This document shows positions 29,560 through 33,660 of a stretch of DNA of 33,660 bases, piece after piece. The stretch covers positions 1 to 33,660 of the forward strand of contig MCFE01000815.1 of assembly GCA_002104905.1 (NCBI GenBank), given 5' to 3'. The notes under the pieces are model-generated. The model was given only the letters and a program-made list of their open reading frames with translations, searched no databases and was not told the DNA's origin. Each line of letters opens with the position of its first letter. Within the stretch, counting starts at the first letter, position 1. A program made the position numbers and the translations under genes. Source of the DNA: Basidiobolus meristosporus CBS 931.73. Taxonomy: Eukaryota; Basidiobolomycota; Basidiobolomycetes; Basidiobolales; Basidiobolaceae.

Positions 29560-30421
29560 ACTGGAAGAGACTAAATTCAGTCTATCTAAGGAGTTAAAGA
29601 TGTCCAATCTAAGAGAACTTAATCACTACTGAGGGATTAAGTTCTCCATAGACAGAAGTACCCAGACTATCACCCTAAGCTAATCCAAGTGTATTCAAGA
29701 TGTACTAAAGAAGTACCTGTTGGAAGACTTTAAACTAGCAGCTACCCAAATAGAGACAAACCTTGACCTGGTCAGACTCAACCAAATTAACAGAGCTTGG
29801 TTCCATATGCAAGCCCTAACTTTCCTTATCAATCTGTGGTTGGCACTGTGAGGTACATCATGCTTGTAACACATCCATATATCTTTTATTCAGTGGAAGT
29901 TGTCAGCCAACATAATCAGAACTATGGATCTGATCATATTGCAGCAGTTAAGCAGATTTTTATATATATAAAAGGAGGTGCTGATATCTGCTTAGATAAG
30001 TCCATATGGATTTGGAACAGAATCTTGTGGGATACTCTGATGCTGATTAGGGACAAAATATAGCTGATAAAAGATCCACCACAGGATACACCTTTCTTTA
30101 CTGTAAAGAAGCAATCTTATGGATTCAAGAAAGCAATCAAATGAAGCACTTCCCACCACAAAGGCAGAGTATCTGGCAGCCTGTGAAGTTGCAAAAAAAG
30201 CAATGTGGTTAAGAAAGCTATTTACAGGCTTAGGCCTGTGTCAAAAATCTCTATTACTTTATTTCATGGTAATCAAGGATATATACAATTAGGTAGGACT
30301 CTAGCTCTTCATGCTAGAACTAAGCACATAGATATTAGATATTATTTCAAATGTGAAGCAATAGAGAATATCTTGATTAGCTTAGCTTACAGTCCTTCAG
30401 ATGAAATAATCATGGACATAT
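29560..30421 (+). pseudogene. Copia RT C-terminus and RNase H remnant (plus)
   Basis: It reads KFSLSKELKMSNLRELNHY, a stop, GIKFSIDRSTQTITLS, then DVLKKYLLEDFKLAATQIET and NLDLVRLNQ. Next are FPYQSVVGTVRYIMLVTHPY and DHIAAVKQIFIYIKGGADIC. RNase H follows with KRSTTGYTFLYCKEAILWI and, in shifted frames, EYLAACEVAKKAMWLRKLF. The C-terminal PSDEIIMDIL is cut by MITE F at the TA of 30422-30423. It is similar to the minus copia at 16803-17550 but is a separate insertion. Frameshifts and stops are many. The RT catalytic motif lies upstream and is absent. Confidence 0.82.
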
Positions 30422-30423
30422 TA

Positions 30424-30736
30424 GACTTGTCTGTTGGATAGTGCCACATTGAGCCATGAGTACCAAATGATGCCATAGTGTGCCAGGGAGGCAAGTGAAC
30501 CTATACTTAACCATAGAGTGTGAAAGATAGCTCTGCATCTTCATGCAAAGTAGCCCCTGTGTTTCACCCATTGTGTTTGATAAAATCCATTTTTGACCTT
30601 TTTTTTAGGTCAATGTTGTGCAGGATGCATAAGAGCACAGAAGGATTGAATATATACATCTGGTACTCAATACCCATGGCACTCTGAATCTTGCTCCTGT
30701 GGCTTGTAACATGTCAGAAAAATGCATGGCACTTTC
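30424..30736. mobile_element. Palindromic MITE F, left arm, cut by copia-2
   Basis: It starts GACTTGTCTG after a TA and follows the left arm of A and D (including the TTGACCT...AGGTCAA hairpin) up to GCATGGCACTTTC. The copia-2 LTR begins there. The right arm should lie beyond the 3' LTR, outside the window. Confidence 0.88.
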
Positions 30737-31105
30737 TGTTGAAATATTGGACTATTTGGTATCATTCAGCAGCTAAAAATTTACTTAACAATTCTAGGCT
30801 AGTCTTAGTCACTGTAGGACTCATTTACTGCCTTAACTTTGCCACTTTCTCCAGATATATGATCTTATGATTATTCCCCTATAGTCAGGATCAAATCAGC
30901 ACTATTACCAAACATTATGTACTAACCCTGAAACTGTTACAGAGTGCTCCTGAATATTGAGAAACCCTCCCTACTTAGTGTTGCAGCTGTATTACTTCTA
31001 CAAAGGTATAAATACTGAGCATCTTTATGAATAAACAACAGTTCAACTATTATCACTATTTCTTGATAAGTTCCTTATATCCAAATCACTTCTTAGATTG
31101 CAACA
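30737..31105 (+). repeat. 5' LTR of copia element 2
   Basis: This 369-bp LTR starts TGTTGAAATA and ends TTGCAACA, with a 5-bp inverted end TGTTG...CAACA. A TATAAATA box lies at 31007 and AATAAA at 31030. The primer-binding site follows directly. Confidence 0.93.
31007..31014 (+). promoter_or_regulatory. TATA box of the copia-2 LTR promoter
   Basis: TATAAATA lies 16 bp before the AATAAA signal. The same box in the same context occurs in the copia-1 LTRs. Confidence 0.7.
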
Positions 31106-31118
31106 GGTTATGAGCCCC
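31106..31118 (+). promoter_or_regulatory. Copia-2 primer-binding site (half-tRNA type)
   Basis: GGTTATGAGCCCC starts at the first base after the LTR. It is complementary to the anticodon arm of initiator tRNA-Met. It is identical to the copia-1 site although the two LTRs differ. Confidence 0.8.
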
Positions 31119-31141
31119 GATTGCCTTAATCTATTCTAAAG

Positions 31142-33660
31142 ATGACTTCTACCAGCAAACAAAGCAATACCAACATCTTCCCTGTAAAGGAGAGGTTTGA
31201 TGGGAAGAACTACAGACTTTGGAGAATCAAGATGCAGATCCACCTTGAGGAAAGAAAGCTTTGGAACATAGTAACAGGAAAGGAAGTTGAGCCCAAAGGA
31301 ACAGCAGAAGATGTGGAGAAGTTTCAAGAGAAGGAGAGAAAGGCCTTCAATGCAATATGCATCAATGTGCAAGACTCCTTCATTGGACAAATCCATGCCT
31401 CAAATACTGCCAAAGCAGCATGGGAATCCTTAGAGAAGATCTTTAGAGCAAAGTCAGTATCAAGCAAGCTTTATTTGAAACAAAAGTTCTTCAACATGAG
31501 AAAAAAGCCAGATGATGACATGCTACAACTCATTACCAGAATGGAGACACTTGCAGAAGAACTTTACAGTATTAATGCTGGTGTAGATGATGAAGAAAAG
31601 ATACTCTGTCTGCTTTGCAGCCTACCAGACAAGTATGAGCCACTCATACTTTCTTTTGAAAGCAGAGAAGACAACTTGACTTTAGACTATGTCAAAGGAA
31701 GACTTCTCCATGAAGAACTCAGACGTAATGATCAAGCAGAGAAAATTGAAGATAATGCTTTATTCAGCTCAGAAAGGCATACAGAAAAGAAGGGAAAGCA
31801 ACAAAACCAAAGAAAACCTGGCTGCTGTAACTACTGTAAGAAGCCAGGACACTGGGCAAGAGAATGCAAGAAGAAACAAGCAGACAAAAAACAGAAACTA
31901 GAGCAGGCAAACCATATAACTACTGATGAACAGCTATTTGTCACTGTACAAGAGAGTGCAAGTAACCAAAGTAATGAATGGTATATTGACTCTGGAGCAT
32001 CACAGCATATTTGTGGTATAAAGGATTGGTTCAGCAACTTAAAGACTATTCCCGTAAGAAAGGTTTATCTGGGAGATAACTCTGCATTGGAAGCTACCGC
32101 CAGTGGGTCTATACAACTAAATATGAGTGATAACTCAGGGGCAACAACAGCAAAACTGACTGACGTACTCTATGTACCTGGAATAGCTAAGAACCTACTC
32201 TCAGTCAGTAAAGCAACTACTCAGGGACTGAAATTTGTTTTTACTAAGCCGAGCTGCTCAATATTGAGTGAAAATGGACAAATATTAGCTTTGGGAATCA
32301 GAGATCACAATATATACAAGTTACAATGCAAGATCATTGTACCTGAGTATGTCAACATTGCTGAAACTGATGAAACCAACTGGGAGACGTGGCATAGGAG
32401 GCTAGGACACATAGAGGAACAGAAAATGAGCAAATTGGTGAAAAATCAGCTTGTTTTGGGCCTAAAATACTCAATTCCGATCAAATTGAATGTTTGTAAG
32501 GGATGTTCATATGGCAAACAAGCTAGGCAACGTTTCAAGAGCTCAGAAGGCATCAATACCACCGAAATATTGGCTATTGTACACTCAGACATATGTGGCC
32601 CCATGAGAACACTGTCCTTTGGAGCCAAGAGATACTTTATGACGTTTATTGATGACAAGACAAGACATACATGGGTGTACTTCCTCAAAACAAAGGATGA
32701 AGCTTTAGAGACGTTTAAGCACTTCAAGAACATGGCAGAAACACAAACTGGGTGTAAATTGAAGGTACTACAAAGAGACAATGGATGAGAATACTGCTCA
32801 AAGGAGTTTGCAAAATACTGCTTGTCTACTGGTATACTTCAACAGACCACAGTTCCTCATACTCCACAGCAAAATGGAGTAGCAGAACGTGCAAACAGAA
32901 CAATAGTAGAGATGGGAAGATCTATGCTACATGATAAGGGAATGGACTACAAGTTTTGGGCTGAATCTGTTGCTACCGCTGTATACATCAAGAACAGATG
33001 CCCACCAACAGCACTACGTGATTCTACACCCTTTGAAGCATATACAGGCAAAAAACCAGATCTCCAGCACCTCAGGATCTTTGGCAGTGATGTTTTTTAT
33101 CACATCCCTGACAAAAAACGCTCAAAGTTGGAATCAAAGAGTAGAAAAGGGATCTTTCTTGGGTATTGTGAAGATACTAAAGGGTATAGAGTGTATGATG
33201 GCGAAATTCAGAAGCTGATCAAGAGCAGGGACGTTGTATTTGAGGAAAATTCAGATCAGAAAGCCACAGAAATCATTGGCCAGCTGCCTGATGATGCAAT
33301 CAACACAAATGAAGAAGATACGTACCAAATCCAGCCAGATATGGAAGATACTTCTACCAGTTCCAGATCAGAACAGATTATCCCAGTTAGGAGATCTACC
33401 AGAATAAGAAATGCCCCTGGATCCTGGTGGCAGACATCCAATGATCATGAAGAAGCTTATCTTGCCTTATGTGCCAAACCTCAGAATCTGGAACAGGCAA
33501 TGCAAGGTCCAGATGCTACTAAGTGGCAACAAGCCATGCAGGAGGAGTACCAATCACTGATCAAGGCAAAAACGTGGGAACTGGTAGATTTACCAAATGG
33601 GAGAAAGCCAATAGGATGTAGATGGGTCTACAAGATCAAGATAACCTCAAATGGTGCCGT
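31142..33660 (+). pseudogene. Copia-2 Gag-Pol polyprotein, one internal stop, runs off the window
   Basis: The ATG at 31142 is the first after the primer site. Domains in order: UBN2-type Gag (residues ~10-215; FDGKNYRLWRIKMQIHLEER, LHEELRR), CCHC zinc knuckle (~229-242; CNYCKKPGHWAREC), aspartic protease (Asp 283 in WYIDSGASQH), pre-integrase HHCC region (WHRRLGH at 417; CKGCSYGKQ), and integrase core (Asp 483 in VHSDICGP; Asp 546 in RDNG). Codon 549 (32786-32788) is TGA where the family has Gly, a single-base GGA-to-TGA change. The frame then stays open to the window end: NGVAERANR (catalytic Glu), FGSDVFYHIP, FLGYCED, SRDVVFEEN, and the start of RT (WQQAMQEEYQSLIKAKTWEL, CRWVYKIK). This is a young copy, disabled here by one stop unless that stop is read through or is a sequencing error. 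Confidence 0.93.

Noticed and set aside
31831-32037. Minus-strand and alternative-frame ORFs inside copia-2
   Set aside because: They overlap the zinc-knuckle and protease coding frame and have no motif of their own.

Overview
The window is a graveyard of nested transposable elements from a eukaryote, most likely a filamentous basidiomycete fungus (Agaricomycete). The main reasons are the gypsy pol genes (RT with VDYCALNN and [10 protein letters not shown], integrase with LVHMPTAGTKKYLVVARDD), which resemble those common in agaricomycete genomes, and Tnp2/Plavaka-type (CACTA-like) transposase remnants, also typical there. I found no host gene, tRNA, rRNA or prokaryotic operon. The DNA is AT-rich and strongly CpG-poor except in the youngest element, as expected where methylated CpG decays.

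Layout. 1-826: unrecognised. 827-3385: CACTA/Plavaka copy 1 (companion ORF2 on minus, Tnp2 N-terminus on plus). 3388-4115: palindromic MITE A. 4118-5083: CACTA copy 2 (ORF2, plus). 5081-10370: gypsy element 1 (LTR, leader, gag fragment, RT/RNase H), split by a truncated copia-1 on minus (6266-9320). 10440-13434: CACTA copy 3 (Tnp2 minus, ORF2 plus, MITE B between them). 13440-13789: solo copia-1 LTR. 14267-16025: 3' half of another gypsy on minus. 16026-16260: GC-rich block. 16444-17550: 3' end of a copia-1 on minus. 17552-22085: CACTA copy 4 with MITE C. 22092-26060: gypsy-2 on minus, interrupted by two solo LTRs (LTR3 family) and by MITE D inside RT. 26061-26684: shortened LTR3 containing MITE E. 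26740-28400: gypsy-2 on plus. 28421-28932: MITE G with a solo copia-2 LTR inside. 28933-30421: gag-like remnant, partial LTR3 and copia RT/RNase H remnant. 30424-30736: MITE F, cut by the 5' LTR of copia-2 (30737 to the window end), the youngest element, open apart from one stop codon.

The elements form a relative clock. CACTA, gypsy-2, LTR3 and the older copia were present first. A wave of TA-target MITEs then landed in them, and copia-2 landed in two of the MITEs. The points most worth following are: (i) MITEs that are almost perfect ~730-bp palindromes, with a TGCC motif repeated every 10 bp near their ends; (ii) a second, divergently oriented ORF conserved in four copies beside the Tnp2 transposase; (iii) copia primer-binding sites complementary to the anticodon region of initiator tRNA-Met, which suggests half-tRNA priming.

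All identifications come from reading motifs by eye. No database search was possible, and boundaries without a target duplication are approximate.
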